A stretch of 37,951 nt of DNA from positions 1 to 37,951 of the forward strand of contig PHFX01000017.1 of NCBI GenBank assembly GCA_007618135.1. Reading direction: 5' to 3'. The notes beneath the pieces are model-generated. The model was not told the origin of the DNA. It did no database searches and worked only from the letters and a program-made list of their open reading frames with translations. The stretch is from Candidatus Brocadia sp. WS118 (lineage in GTDB: Bacteria; Planctomycetota; Brocadiia; Brocadiales; Brocadiaceae). Numbering within the stretch: position 1 is the stretch's first letter; each line of letters starts with the position of its first letter. Both the position numbers and the translations under genes were made by a program. Below are positions 16,355 to 25,609 of the stretch, one piece after another.

Positions 16355-16906
16355 TTAATCAAATACATCCTTAGAATTTATTTCTAACCCTTCCAATAAT
16401 TTAGATTTCACCACGCCTTCTTTTTTGGATTTACAAAACTCCAGGTATTCACCACTTTCTAAAGTTAAAATCTCGATAACTTTTTCCTCCGGAAATATGA
16501 GCCAGTATTCCTTCACCCCATATTTCCTATAGATATCCTTCTTTTCCACCGTATCATAATAAGTGGACGAAGGTGATACTATTTCAACAATAAGGTCAGG
16601 AATGCCGTGGATTGCAGCCTTGTGTATGATGCCTTGATTTTCACTTTTAATAAAAACGATATCCGGCTGGAATACTTCATCCTCATCGAAAACAACATCA
16701 ATGGGGGCATAGAAAACTTTCCCAAGTCCCTTTTCTTTAACAAAATTCCAGATAAGAAATTCTAAATTCCTTGACACACCCTGATGATCTGTTGATGGCG
16801 CTGGAACCATACATAATTCCCCGTTTAAAATTTCGTAGCGATTATTATCATCAATCTTCAAATAATCCGCATAGGTTATTTTTTTTCTCTCTTTTATAGA
16901 TACCAT
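16355..16906 (-). CDS. Uma2-family (DUF820) putative endonuclease
   Basis: A 183-residue protein of the Uma2 family, which adopts a PD-(D/E)XK restriction-endonuclease-like fold; biological role unknown. Seen: the N-terminal YADYLKIDDNNRYEILNGELCMVPAPSTDHQ with the conserved Glu, then VFQPDIVFI and PDLIVEIVSPSSTYYDT carrying the catalytic Asp and Glu-x-Val-Ser, and YGVKEYWLIFPEEKVIEI at the end. All expected catalytic positions are present. It lies between rnfB and ilvB on the same strand. The family is often present in many copies in cyanobacteria and planctomycetes; a decayed relative lies at 10963-11106. Confidence 0.88.
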   Translation of the reverse strand: MVSIKERKKITYADYLKIDDNNRYEILNGELCMVPAPSTDHQGVSRNLEFLIWNFVKEKGLGKVFYAPIDVVFDEDEVFQPDIVFIKSENQGIIHKAAIHGIPDLIVEIVSPSSTYYDTVEKKDIYRKYGVKEYWLIFPEEKVIEILTLESGEYLEFCKSKKEGVVKSKLLEGLEINSKDVFD

Positions 16907-16978
16907 CGTTTATCCATCCTCTTTGGTTACAGCAACCTTATCAGCTGTTTTAACATAAATTTGGTATGATTAGTTCCG

Positions 16979-18655
16979 TTATGCCATGGTTCCAATCATC
17001 ATTCGGTGAATCGCCTGTCCGGCAGGCACCATCGGAAAGACATTTTCGTTTGGGTCAATCCTGAAATCCATAATAACCGGACCTTTTATGGAAAACGCCT
17101 TTTCTATCGTTGGCCGCACATCTTCCTTCTTTTCTACCAAAAAGCCGCTCGCACCATATGCCTCTGCCAGCTTGACAAAATCAGGATTACCATTCAAAAA
17201 CACACTAGAATACCGTTTACTATAAAAGAGTTCCTGCCACTGCCGCACCATCCCCAGATAACCGTTATTGAGTATGACTATTTTTACCGGGATATTCAAA
17301 CGAACGGCGGTGCTCAGTTCCTGAATGTTCATTTGGATACTGCCATCACCGGCAATATCCACGACAATTTTATCCGGACACCCTAATTGTGCGCCGATTG
17401 CCGCCGGAAAACCGTAACCCATCGTGCCCAGTCCGCCCGAAGACAGAAAGGTACGCGGTTTTGTATAGGTAAAAAATTGGGCAGCCCACATCTGATTTTG
17501 CCCTACCTCAGTGGTGATAATCGCGTTTCCCTTTGCCACATCACAAATTTGCTCAATCACATACTGGGGTTTAATAACACCTTCAGCATTGTTATAGGAT
17601 AATGGGTTTTTTTCCTTCCAGGAATTAATTTTTTGAAACCATTCCTTTCTCTCAGCAAAACGAATGTGCTTTATGAGTTCTTGCAAGATATTGGTTGCAT
17701 CACCCACAATGGGGATATCAACCTTAATACTCTTGCTGATGGATGCCGGGTCAATATCTATATGAATAATTTTCGCGCGGGGGGCAAATTCATCGATCTT
17801 TCCGGTAATACGGTCATCAAACCGTGCCCCAATTGCCAGCAACACATCAGATTCAGTTACGGAAAAATTCGCATATGCAGTGCCATGCATCCCCAGCATC
17901 CCCAGGGATAACTGATGGTCTTCAGGAAACCCTCCGAGACCCATAAGGGTGGTAGTTACGGGAAGATTTCCCTTTTCTGCAAGCTCAAGCAATTCTCCTG
18001 AACATCCGGAGGCAATGATACCTCCGCCGGTATAGACAACAGGTTGCTGCGCGTTATTAATAACTTCCGCGGCAATATTGATTTGACGAATATTACCCTC
18101 GTACCTGGGTTTATACCCCGGTAAATCAACTTCGGGTGGTATTACTTCTTCATACTTTTCCATGGTAATATCAACCGGCAGGTCAATGAGCACGGGGCCT
18201 CGTCTTCCGGTATTTGCTATATAAAATGCCTCTTTTACCGTCCTTGCAAGGTCTTTGATGTCTTTTACGAGATAGCTGTGTTTTGTTACAGGACGCGTGA
18301 TACCAACCGTATCGGCTTCCTGAAAGGCGTCATTCCCAATGAGAAATGTTTTCACTTGTCCTGTTATAGCCACCATAGGAATAGAATCCATATAAGCGGT
18401 AGCAATTGCAGTAACCAGGTTCGTTGCACCAGGACCTGATGTGGCAAGGCAAACGCCAACCTTCCCTGTAGCCCTTGCGTATCCATCCGCTGCATGTCCC
18501 GCTCCCTGCTCATGCCTGGTTAAGATAAACTTTATTGGAGAATCGAATAATACATCAAATAAGGGCAAAACAGCGCCACCTGGGATTCCAAAGACATATT
18601 CAACCCCTTCCCTTATTAATGCGTCTACTAAAATCTGTGAACCTGTTTTAATCAT
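16979..18655 (-). CDS. ilvB: acetolactate synthase large subunit
   Basis: A 558-residue thiamine-diphosphate enzyme that condenses two pyruvates, or pyruvate and 2-oxobutyrate, in the first common step of branched-chain amino acid synthesis. Seen: GIPGGAVLPLFD, the catalytic Glu in TRHEQGAGHAADGYARATG, FAD-site SGPGATNLVTAIATAYMDS, and the ThDP motif VVDIAGDGSIQMNIQEL through ILNNGYLGMVRQWQELFY. Length is normal. The ATG at 18655 (MIKTGSQ) is preferred over an in-frame TTG 15 bases upstream. The regulatory subunit ilvN is not beside it, unusual but not rare. Confidence 0.95.
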   Translation of the reverse strand: MIKTGSQILVDALIREGVEYVFGIPGGAVLPLFDVLFDSPIKFILTRHEQGAGHAADGYARATGKVGVCLATSGPGATNLVTAIATAYMDSIPMVAITGQVKTFLIGNDAFQEADTVGITRPVTKHSYLVKDIKDLARTVKEAFYIANTGRRGPVLIDLPVDITMEKYEEVIPPEVDLPGYKPRYEGNIRQINIAAEVINNAQQPVVYTGGGIIASGCSGELLELAEKGNLPVTTTLMGLGGFPEDHQLSLGMLGMHGTAYANFSVTESDVLLAIGARFDDRITGKIDEFAPRAKIIHIDIDPASISKSIKVDIPIVGDATNILQELIKHIRFAERKEWFQKINSWKEKNPLSYNNAEGVIKPQYVIEQICDVAKGNAIITTEVGQNQMWAAQFFTYTKPRTFLSSGGLGTMGYGFPAAIGAQLGCPDKIVVDIAGDGSIQMNIQELSTAVRLNIPVKIVILNNGYLGMVRQWQELFYSKRYSSVFLNGNPDFVKLAEAYGASGFLVEKKEDVRPTIEKAFSIKGPVIMDFRIDPNENVFPMVPAGQAIHRMMIGTMA

Positions 18656-18857
18656 GGATTTACCATACAATAAACATAATTATTATCTTATAAAAATATG
18701 GAAAAAGAGAAACCGCAATACTACGTGAACAGCACCTTCTTAAAGGTATGTTTAAAGGGAAAAGGAGTGCAAATTTTGACTAACAAGTACTATCCTTGAT
18801 TAAACAAAAATCAGGTATGAAAACCGAGAGAGCCAATTTCGTTAGGAACGATATCCT

Positions 18858-19325
18858 TTAGGTATCACTTTTTTCCGATTCTAAGTCATCGCCGATATCA
18901 TCATAATCAACGTCCTCGATATCCTCATATTTTGGAGGCTTATACCCAGGCACTTTAGATTTTTCTACCTCTTCTTTAAAAGCGGTAAGCACCTTTTCCT
19001 GGATCAGCTCTCTGCAGCTTGAATTTATTGGATGGGCTGTATCTGCGTGGAGTTTTAATCTGCCGGCCCCCCTGGATGCACGTTTTTCATTCAATTTTGT
19101 ACCACAATCATTGCAGTACTGGGCCATTAAATGATTTTTACCGCCACATTTGGGGCACCTGTCCGTAAGCTTTCTGCTGGGCATTGCTACAAATGCCCCC
19201 TTGTGCCCTTCGATAACCTTGAGATCCCTTACGACAAAATCATCATCAATCGTAATGCTACAAAATGCCTGCAGTCTGTTTTTCTTGCCTTCCGTTAACT
19301 TCACCCTGACTTCGGTAATATTCAC
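18858..19325 (-). CDS. spoVG: SpoVG-family protein with inserted zinc ribbon and acidic tail
   Basis: A 155-residue protein. GTG at 19325 follows AGGGGGAG and gives the canonical N-terminus MNITEVRVKL; an upstream GTG at 19349 is possible. Residues 1-51 match SpoVG (ITIDDDFVVRDLKVIEG, GAFVAMPSRK) and about 95-120 match its second half (DTAHPINSSCRELIQEKVLTAF). Between them lies an insertion of about 44 residues with Cys57, Cys60, Cys71 and Cys74 (CPKCGG, CNDCGTK), a zinc ribbon not found in Bacillus SpoVG. The C-terminal 35 residues are very acidic. SpoVG is a small nucleic-acid-binding regulator. It follows ispE, the same order as in Bacillus, with 20 bases between them. Confidence 0.9.
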   Translation of the reverse strand: MNITEVRVKLTEGKKNRLQAFCSITIDDDFVVRDLKVIEGHKGAFVAMPSRKLTDRCPKCGGKNHLMAQYCNDCGTKLNEKRASRGAGRLKLHADTAHPINSSCRELIQEKVLTAFKEEVEKSKVPGYKPPKYEDIEDVDYDDIGDDLESEKSDT

Positions 19326-19345
19326 CGTTTTCTCCCCCTTCCTCT

Positions 19346-20236
19346 TCACTTAGCATTATCAGTGAAATCGCTGGTTACCATAAACACATCGCCAATTCCA
19401 AGCATCTTTATCTGTTGTTCAATTTCTTTCGAATCTTTTTCCCCCCTACACAAACCATATAAAGACGAACCACTTCCTGACAAAAGTATGCCACAAAAAT
19501 CAAACTTTGCCAACGTTTTTTTTATTTTCTCAATCTCTGGATACAGCTTAAAGACGACCTCTTCCAATCGGTTATATAAACAAGACCCCAATCTCTCCGG
19601 ATTTCCTGAAGCTAATGATTGCAGAAAAAAGCTAACATCTTTCAAATTTTTTGTCAAGATAATTTTAAAATTTTTGTACACGGTTGCGGTGCTTACCTCA
19701 AACTTTGGGTAAATAACGATGTAATGATAATTTACCGGTAAATTATATGGCGTAACCACCTCCCCCCGCCCTCTACAAATTGCCGTGTTTCCAAAGACAA
19801 AAAAGGGGGTGTCGGAACCTAATTTTTCAGCCAGTGACATTAATTTTGTTTCATCGTATCCAACCTGCCATAGTTTGTTTAATCCAGACAAGGTGGCAAC
19901 GGCATCACTACTTCCGCCGCCAAGTCCTGCGCCAACAGGGATTCTCTTGTCCAGGTGGATTTTCACCCCCCGGAAAATCCCTGATGCTTTCTGGAAGAGA
20001 CGGGCAGCTTTTAGAACAAGATTGTCTTCCCCAGCGGTAAGTTTGGGATTTGAACAGGTAAATTCAATGTCCTTGTCATGGTTCTCCATATGAATGTAGT
20101 CATAGAGACTAATTCCCTGCATGACCGTTTCAATCTCGTGATAACCGTCCGGACGTTTTCCCAGGATCTCAAGAAAAAGATTAATCTTTGCCGGCGCTGC
20201 AATTGTTATTTTCCCTCGTTCTTCCCAGTATTTCAT
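19346..20236 (-). CDS. ispE: 4-diphosphocytidyl-2-C-methyl-D-erythritol kinase
   Basis: A 296-residue GHMP kinase of the MEP isoprenoid pathway that phosphorylates CDP-ME at O2. Seen: the N-terminal APAKINLFLEILGKRPDGYHEIETVM signature, the ATP loop PVGAGLGGGSSDAVATL, and the third GHMP motif GILLSGSGSSLYGL. Length is normal. Its start overlaps the rsmD stop by four bases (ATGA), so the two are translationally coupled, and spoVG follows. Confidence 0.95.
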   Translation of the reverse strand: MKYWEERGKITIAAPAKINLFLEILGKRPDGYHEIETVMQGISLYDYIHMENHDKDIEFTCSNPKLTAGEDNLVLKAARLFQKASGIFRGVKIHLDKRIPVGAGLGGGSSDAVATLSGLNKLWQVGYDETKLMSLAEKLGSDTPFFVFGNTAICRGRGEVVTPYNLPVNYHYIVIYPKFEVSTATVYKNFKIILTKNLKDVSFFLQSLASGNPERLGSCLYNRLEEVVFKLYPEIEKIKKTLAKFDFCGILLSGSGSSLYGLCRGEKDSKEIEQQIKMLGIGDVFMVTSDFTDNAK

Positions 20237-20829
20237 AATAAATGGTCCCGCTGTATTGTATTTTTAAAAAAAGAAAGTTGTGTATCACCATACGTTCTGG
20301 TATCGAATAATTCTATAGCAAGGGTTTTTGGTGCCATCGCAAAATCCGTTTTTCTGTGCTGCAACATGATCAGACCGTCCAAGAGTAGGATGTGCTTGGT
20401 GCATAAAGAAGAAAATACGGCCAGGAGATCGTCTCTATATGAATTTTTTTCAAGAAGTGGATATGGCGGACTGGCAAATATTATATCAACGACGACGTTA
20501 TTTTCCTCAAGATATGAAGCAATTTCAAATACATCGTATGATAAAACTCGTGCATCCGTTTGAAGTTTCGCCAGTTCAAGGTTTTTCTTAATAATTTGAA
20601 TAGCCGATCGGTCGTTCTCTACAAAGATACAGGATTTTGCCCCCCGGCTTAATGCCTCTATTCCAATCGCACCTGTCCCTGCATACAGATCAATAACCCG
20701 GCTGTCCGGAATAACACCAGCAAGTATATTGAACAAAGACCCTTTTATCCTGTCGGGTATAGGTCTTGTTGTGCTTCCTTTTACGGAGCTGAGATGAACA
20801 CCCTTTGCACTGCCTGCAATCACCCGCAC
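20233..20829 (-). CDS. rsmD: 16S rRNA (guanine966-N2)-methyltransferase
   Basis: A 198-residue Rossmann-fold methyltransferase that makes m2G966 in 16S rRNA. Seen: MRVIAGSAKG, TRPIPDRIKGSLFNIL, the SAM loop VIDLYAGTGAIGIEALSRGA, and VENDRSAIQIIKKN. The catalytic N4/N2-type motif, usually DPPY or NPPY, reads SPPY here (IIFASPPYPL), an unusual first residue. It is the first gene of rsmD-ispE-spoVG. Confidence 0.92.
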   Translation of the reverse strand: MRVIAGSAKGVHLSSVKGSTTRPIPDRIKGSLFNILAGVIPDSRVIDLYAGTGAIGIEALSRGAKSCIFVENDRSAIQIIKKNLELAKLQTDARVLSYDVFEIASYLEENNVVVDIIFASPPYPLLEKNSYRDDLLAVFSSLCTKHILLLDGLIMLQHRKTDFAMAPKTLAIELFDTRTYGDTQLSFFKNTIQRDHLL

Positions 20830-20919
20830 AATCGTGTAGTATTAGTTTTTCCTGGTACCTATAGTAATCGTAGTAAAGTAAGTATGCATGCAACTGTCAT
20901 TGCACGGGCGAGTGCCCGA

Positions 20920-21075
20920 TGCAAACTCTCTGTGACTGTCATTCCTGGCAAGGCGAGGAATCTCATGGGTTTGCTTCGCTTGAACTCGCAACTTTGGTTT
21001 CGCGGAGTTTATCCTGAGCACATTCGCTTTGCTCAGGGTGAACTCCGCGGAAGTGCTCGCAATGAGAACTTTTTT
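20920..21075. repeat. long palindromic dispersed repeat
   Basis: CGCGGAGTTTATCCTGAGC (21001-21019) and GCTCAGGGTGAACTCCGCG (21031-21049) form a 19-bp arm pair with two G-T wobbles around CATTCGCTTT. Flanking text (GTCATTCCTGGCAAGGCGAGGAAT, CTCGCAATGAGAAC) is close to the MITE interiors at 33385-33533 and 35387-35542 (ATTGCGAGCACATTCGCTTTGC, CTCCGCGAAGCAATCC). No coding capacity. The rest of the gap between rsmD and prfB holds only the prfB promoter. Confidence 0.75.
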
Positions 21076-21234
21076 TCGTTCATGACAACTTTAATCGCGA
21101 GATGATTCACCGGACAGACGTGTCAAGATTTAGTCGTCAAATATTGACGGTATAAAGGACTACGCGCCATTCCCTCTGCAAACACGTAACCATGATAAGG
21201 ATATTTCCTGTTCAAGTCAATTCCAAATTCTATG

Positions 21235-21264
21235 TTGACATATCCATATTTTATAATTTATAAT
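21235..21264 (+). promoter_or_regulatory. near-consensus promoter of prfB
   Basis: TTGACA (21235-21240), an 18-base spacer and TATAAT (21259-21264). Both hexamers are perfect. It lies about 130 bases before the prfB start. Confidence 0.75.
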
Positions 21265-21391
21265 GCCGTCTTTCGATAGAAATTTTGGTTTGTTTCAAAT
21301 GTTGCAGATAATCCTGCGTTTGACATACCGGAACAATTGAAAAAATACCCAGAGAGATATCAGATAGACTTTAACACAAGGTAACGTAATT

Positions 21392-22499
21392 ATGATTGGC
21401 AATATGGCAAAGGAATTAACCCCCCTTCGAGAACGGTTACTCCACCTGAGGGACTCTCTTTGACTTGGCAAATAAAGAGAAGGAACGATCCGTTTTAGAG
21501 GAACAATTCGCTTCGCCAACCTTTTGGGAAAACAAGGAAAAGGCACAGCAAACTATCGGGAAACTAAAGTCGCTCAAAGGAATTATCTTACCCCTTCAGG
21601 AATTGCAAAAGACACTGGACGATATTGAGTGTTTGTCTGTGCTTGCCGAGGAAGAACACGATGAACAAGCAGAAGCCGAAGTTATCAGAGATATAAAGTC
21701 TTTTACCCAAAAACTTGAAAAGTTTGAATTGCGAACCCTGCTTGGCGAACCCCATGACCACTGTAATGCTTATTTGAGTATTTATGCGGGAGCGGGCGGA
21801 ACAGAGTCATGCGATTGGGTATCCATGCTGTTTCGCATGTACAGCCGGTGGGTTGAAAAGAGCGGGTACACACTCTCTCCTATCGACATATTACCCGGCG
21901 AAGAAGCCGGAATTAAAAGAATTGCCGTTCTCATAAAAGGCGATTATGTTTACGGATATCTGAAATCAGAAATCGGGGTGCATCGTTTGGTGCGCATTTC
22001 CCCCTTCGATGCAAATGCGAGGAGGCACACATCATTTGCAGCGATTGATGTACTGCCGGAGATTGAAGAGGAAGAAGAGATTGAAATTAATGAAAATGAG
22101 TTGCGGGTAGATACCTACCGCGCATCCGGCGCTGGTGGCCAGCATGTGAATAAAACTTCGTCAGCCGTCCGGTTAACCCATATCCCCACGGGGATTGTCG
22201 TTCAATGCCAGAGCGAACGTTCACAGCACCAGAATCGGCGAATGGCCTTAAGTATGTTAAAGGCAAAGATGTATCAGATAAAAGAAAAGGAGCGAGAAAA
22301 GGAACTTTCTGCTGCGTATGATGAAAAGGGAGAAATTGCCTGGGGTCATCAGATTCGTTCCTATGTATTGCAACCCTATTCCCTCGTAAAGGATTTGCGC
22401 ACAGACAAAGAAACAGGGAATACCCAGGCTGTACTGGATGGAGAAATTGACGAGTTTATGGAAGCCTATTTGAAATGGAGAATGGCAAAAGGACATTAA
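21392..22499 (+). CDS. prfB: peptide chain release factor 2 with programmed +1 frameshift
   Basis: Release factor for UAA and UGA codons. A first short frame begins at ATG 21392 (or 21404, MAKELTPLRERL) and ends at TGA 21461-21463 in the context CTGAGGGACTCTCTTTGAC. This is the classic RF2 slip site CTT-TGA-C with a Shine-Dalgarno-like AGGG upstream. Reading +1 at GAC continues to 22499 and gives about 368 residues. The codon-recognition tripeptide SPF (VRISPFDANARRHTSFA) and the catalytic GGQ (ASGAGGQHVNKTSSAVRL) are intact. Low RF2 favours the shift, so the gene autoregulates. It shows that UGA is a working stop in this organism. glyA lies 114 bases downstream. Confidence 0.96.
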
Positions 22500-22612
22500 A
22501 CTTTCCTCATGATTTTAAGAGAAAGCCCATGAGCAGGTATTAATTCCCTGCTCAACGCCGACACAGAATCGGTGCAACGGAAAACATATTTTAAAGGATA
22601 AGGCAATAATTT

Positions 22613-23851
22613 ATGATTACATTAAAAAACGACGACCCGGAAGTTTGGCAAGCCATACAGAAAGAATCGGAAAGACAACAAAATACCATTGACCTGATTG
22701 CGTCCGAAAACATTTGCAGTCCTGCAGTCCAGGAAGCCCAGGGCTCTTCTATGACCAATAAATATGCCGAGGGTTATTCCGGAAGACGATGGTATGCCGG
22801 TTGTGGAAATGTAGACACGGTAGAATTACTGGCAATTGAAAGGGCAAAGAAAATTTTTGGTGCAGAACATGCCAACGTCCAGCCAAACGCAGGTTCACAG
22901 GCAAATATGGCAGTTTGCTTTTCAGTCCTGAAACCAGGAGACCGTATTCTCGGCATGGATTTGTCCCACGGCGGACACCTTACCCACGGGTTTAAAAAGA
23001 ATTTCTCGGGCATGATGTATGAGATTACCCATTATGGGGTAAAGAAGGAAACGGGATATATTGATTATGATGAAGTACGCGCCATTGCCCTGAAAACGAA
23101 ACCCCATATGATCATTGCTGGTGCAAGTGCATACCCGCGAATACTTGACTTTCCCCGATTCAGAAAGATAGCGGATGAGGTTGGAGCATACTTTATGGCC
23201 GATATTGCCCATATCGCCGGACTCATTGCCGGTGGCGTACACCCCAGCCCCGTTCCTTATGCAGATTTTGTTACCACGACAACCCACAAGACGTTGCGGG
23301 GACCCAGAGGAGGTATGATCTTATGCAAACAAAAATTTGCTAAACAGATAGACTCCATGGTTTTCCCCGGAATTCAGGGTGGCCCTTTCATGCACATCAT
23401 CGCCGCAAAGGCAGTTGGCTTTAAAGAAGCGATGACGGAAGAATTCAAACAATGCCAGCGGCAGACGGTAAAGAACGCACAGGCCATGGCTCAGGAATTT
23501 GTAAAGCGGGGGTATACCATTGTATCCGGCGGAACGGACAACCACCTCTTCCTCATTGATTTGCGCAACAAGAATATTACCGGAAAAGAAGCCCAGCTAT
23601 TACTGGAATCTGTTGACATTATTCTGAACAGGAATACGATCCCCTTTGATGAAAAAGGTGCAAGTGCAAACGAACCAAACGGAATTCGTATCGGAACACC
23701 TACGGTCACATCACGGGGTATGAAAGAAGCAGAGGTCATTAAAATAGCGGAGTGTATTGACAAAGCCCTTTCTCATCCAAACGATTCCAAAGTTAAAGAC
23801 ACTATTCGTAAAACGGTGAAAGAACTCTGCTCTGCGCACCCATTATATTGA
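22613..23851 (+). CDS. glyA: serine hydroxymethyltransferase
   Basis: A 412-residue PLP enzyme that converts serine and tetrahydrofolate to glycine and 5,10-methylene-THF, feeding one-carbon metabolism. Seen: [49 protein letters not shown], the PLP-lysine block [18 protein letters not shown], and [12 protein letters not shown] with [18 protein letters not shown]. Full length. A strong terminator follows at 23918-23946. Confidence 0.97.
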   Translation: MITLKNDDPEVWQAIQKESERQQNTIDLIASENICSPAVQEAQGSSMTNKYAEGYSGRRWYAGCGNVDTVELLAIERAKKIFGAEHANVQPNAGSQANMAVCFSVLKPGDRILGMDLSHGGHLTHGFKKNFSGMMYEITHYGVKKETGYIDYDEVRAIALKTKPHMIIAGASAYPRILDFPRFRKIADEVGAYFMADIAHIAGLIAGGVHPSPVPYADFVTTTTHKTLRGPRGGMILCKQKFAKQIDSMVFPGIQGGPFMHIIAAKAVGFKEAMTEEFKQCQRQTVKNAQAMAQEFVKRGYTIVSGGTDNHLFLIDLRNKNITGKEAQLLLESVDIILNRNTIPFDEKGASANEPNGIRIGTPTVTSRGMKEAEVIKIAECIDKALSHPNDSKVKDTIRKTVKELCSAHPLY

Positions 23852-23917
23852 AGCAGAGGCGTATCAGGTTGCAAAATAAAAGGATTCGTTTCCTTTCGGT
23901 ATTTATCAGACATTTCA

Positions 23918-23946
23918 AGGGCTGGAGTAATCCAGCCCTGTTTTTT
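23918..23946 (+). terminator. rho-independent terminator after glyA
   Basis: AGGGCTGGA (23918-23926) and TCCAGCCCT (23931-23939) form a perfect 9-bp stem with a GTAA loop, followed by GTTTTTT. gpsA begins only 17 bases later, so gpsA may depend on read-through or on an internal promoter. Confidence 0.9.
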
Positions 23947-23962
23947 CTCTCTTCAGGTAAAA

Positions 23963-24985
23963 ATGGACTCGAATTACATCGTTAAAAAAATAGGGGTTAT
24001 TGGCAATGGAGGATGGGGCACCACGCTTGCCCTTCTTTTACATAAAAAAGGTTACGAAGTGATCTTGTGGGGTGCGAATGCATCATACGTGGATTATTTG
24101 AAAGAAAAAAGAGAAAATATCAAATTTTTAAAAGGCTTCCCCATACCTTCCGGCATATCCCTTACTTCAGATATTTCACCTGAGTTAAAAGACAGTCAGC
24201 TTGTGGTATCTGCAACGCCCACCCCTTACCTGCGCGCGGTACTTACAAAATTTAAAGATGTCTTTTCTCATGAGATACCAATCGTCAGCGTTACCAAAGG
24301 GATTGAAAACGAAACACTCATGACACCCAGTCAGATCATTGCCAATGTGCTGGGCAAACGACCCATTTCTTTGCTCCTGGGACCAAGCCATGCTCAAGAG
24401 GTTGCTCATGGTTTGCCAACGACTGTTGTTGCATCATCAAAAGATGATACCCTGGCTCGGATTGTTCAGGGGGTTTTTACCACTGACCGGTTCCGGGTCT
24501 ATACCAACCCCGATATGACCGGCGTTGAGTTGGGTGCAGCCATGAAAAATGTGATTGCTATAGCCGCAGGCATATGTGACGGCCTGAAGTTTGGAGATAA
24601 TTCGAAGGCCGCCCTTATTTCGCGGGGGTTGGCAGAGATTAGCCGTCTCGGTATTGCTATGGGGGCACAGAAAAGCACCTTTTCAGGACTTACGGGTTTG
24701 GGCGATCTGATAACGACATGCATCAGTCCTTACGGGAGAAACCGCTGGGTAGGCGAACAGATTGGGAGAGGGAAGAAATTACAGGAAATTCTGGAGACGA
24801 TGGAACAGATTGCTGAAGGCGTATGGACTACCAAATCCGTTGTAGCGCTTTCCCATAAATTTTCCGTAGAAATGCCCATCACAAAAGAAATCTACTCCGT
24901 GCTCTTCTCAAACAAAAATCCTTTAGAAGCAGTGAGTAATCTCATGATGCGCGCCCCCAGGTCCGAGATGGAGGAACTCATTTGA
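23963..24985 (+). CDS. gpsA: glycerol-3-phosphate dehydrogenase [NAD(P)+]
   Basis: A 340-residue cytosolic enzyme that reduces dihydroxyacetone phosphate to sn-glycerol 3-phosphate for phospholipid synthesis. Seen: the nucleotide-binding GVIGNGGWGTTLALLLHKKGYEV, SVTKGIENETLMTPSQII, LLLGPSHAQEVAHGLPTTVV, the catalytic Lys region GVELGAAMKNVIAIAAGICDGLKFGDNSKAALISRGL, and SGLTGLGDLITTC. In many homologs GPSFA replaces GPSHA. Length is normal. The stop is TGA. Confidence 0.96.
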   Translation: MDSNYIVKKIGVIGNGGWGTTLALLLHKKGYEVILWGANASYVDYLKEKRENIKFLKGFPIPSGISLTSDISPELKDSQLVVSATPTPYLRAVLTKFKDVFSHEIPIVSVTKGIENETLMTPSQIIANVLGKRPISLLLGPSHAQEVAHGLPTTVVASSKDDTLARIVQGVFTTDRFRVYTNPDMTGVELGAAMKNVIAIAAGICDGLKFGDNSKAALISRGLAEISRLGIAMGAQKSTFSGLTGLGDLITTCISPYGRNRWVGEQIGRGKKLQEILETMEQIAEGVWTTKSVVALSHKFSVEMPITKEIYSVLFSNKNPLEAVSNLMMRAPRSEMEELI

Positions 24986-25076
24986 AAATAGCCTATTTTA
25001 AAAAGATCTACACTTCCCTTAACAGTTTACATCTCCTCTGGGGTTCATGCGCAAAAGAAAGACAGGAGGTCTCAAA

Positions 25077-25562
25077 ATGAATATCTATGATTTTGCCATG
25101 CAGATGGAAAAAGACGGTGAGCAGTATTATCGTAATTCAGCTCAAAAGACTCAAAATGCCGGACTGAAAAAAATACTGGGTATGTTGGCAGATGCCGAGG
25201 TAAAGCATTACGATATTTTGCAGAAGATGAAAAAGAATGAAACCACTCAATTGCCTGATAGTGAGATATTATCACAGGTGAAAAATATCTTCATGCAGAT
25301 GAAGGAAGGGAAAGATACCCTTGATATGAACGTCGGGCAAAAAGAATTATACAAAAAGGCGCAGGAAATAGAGAAAAAGAGCCAGGAATTTTATACTGGA
25401 AAAGCCGCTGAAGTAACGAATCCATCGCAAAGAGAGATATTTTTAAAGATCGCAGACGAAGAGAAAAGACACTATGTCATCCTGGAAAACATCATCAATT
25501 TCATTTCACAACCCTATAATTGGCTTGAAAATGCGGAGTGGTATCATTTGGATGAATATTAG
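25077..25562 (+). CDS. ferritin-like (rubrerythrin-type) diiron protein
   Basis: A 161-residue four-helix-bundle protein. ATG at 25077 is chosen because AGGAGGTCTCAAA lies directly upstream; the frame is open ten codons further. Two sets of ferritin-like metal ligands are visible: EKDGEQYYRNSA with ADAEVKHYDIL (Glu and E-x2-H), and EIEKKSQEFY with IADEEKRHYVIL (Glu and E-x-x-x-H). There is no C-terminal rubredoxin domain, so it is not a full rubrerythrin. The family reduces peroxide or handles iron; the exact role is not determined. It lies 91 bases after gpsA. Confidence 0.85.
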   Translation: MNIYDFAMQMEKDGEQYYRNSAQKTQNAGLKKILGMLADAEVKHYDILQKMKKNETTQLPDSEILSQVKNIFMQMKEGKDTLDMNVGQKELYKKAQEIEKKSQEFYTGKAAEVTNPSQREIFLKIADEEKRHYVILENIINFISQPYNWLENAEWYHLDEY

Positions 25563-25609
25563 TTTGATTGATTTATAGAAGCGGTTGGCCTATTCGGTAT
25601 TGCTTACCA

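Noticed and set aside
20920-21075. CRISPR or tRNA-like structure in the intergenic palindromes
   Set aside because: There is a single large palindrome with no regular direct repeat-spacer series and no tRNA arms.
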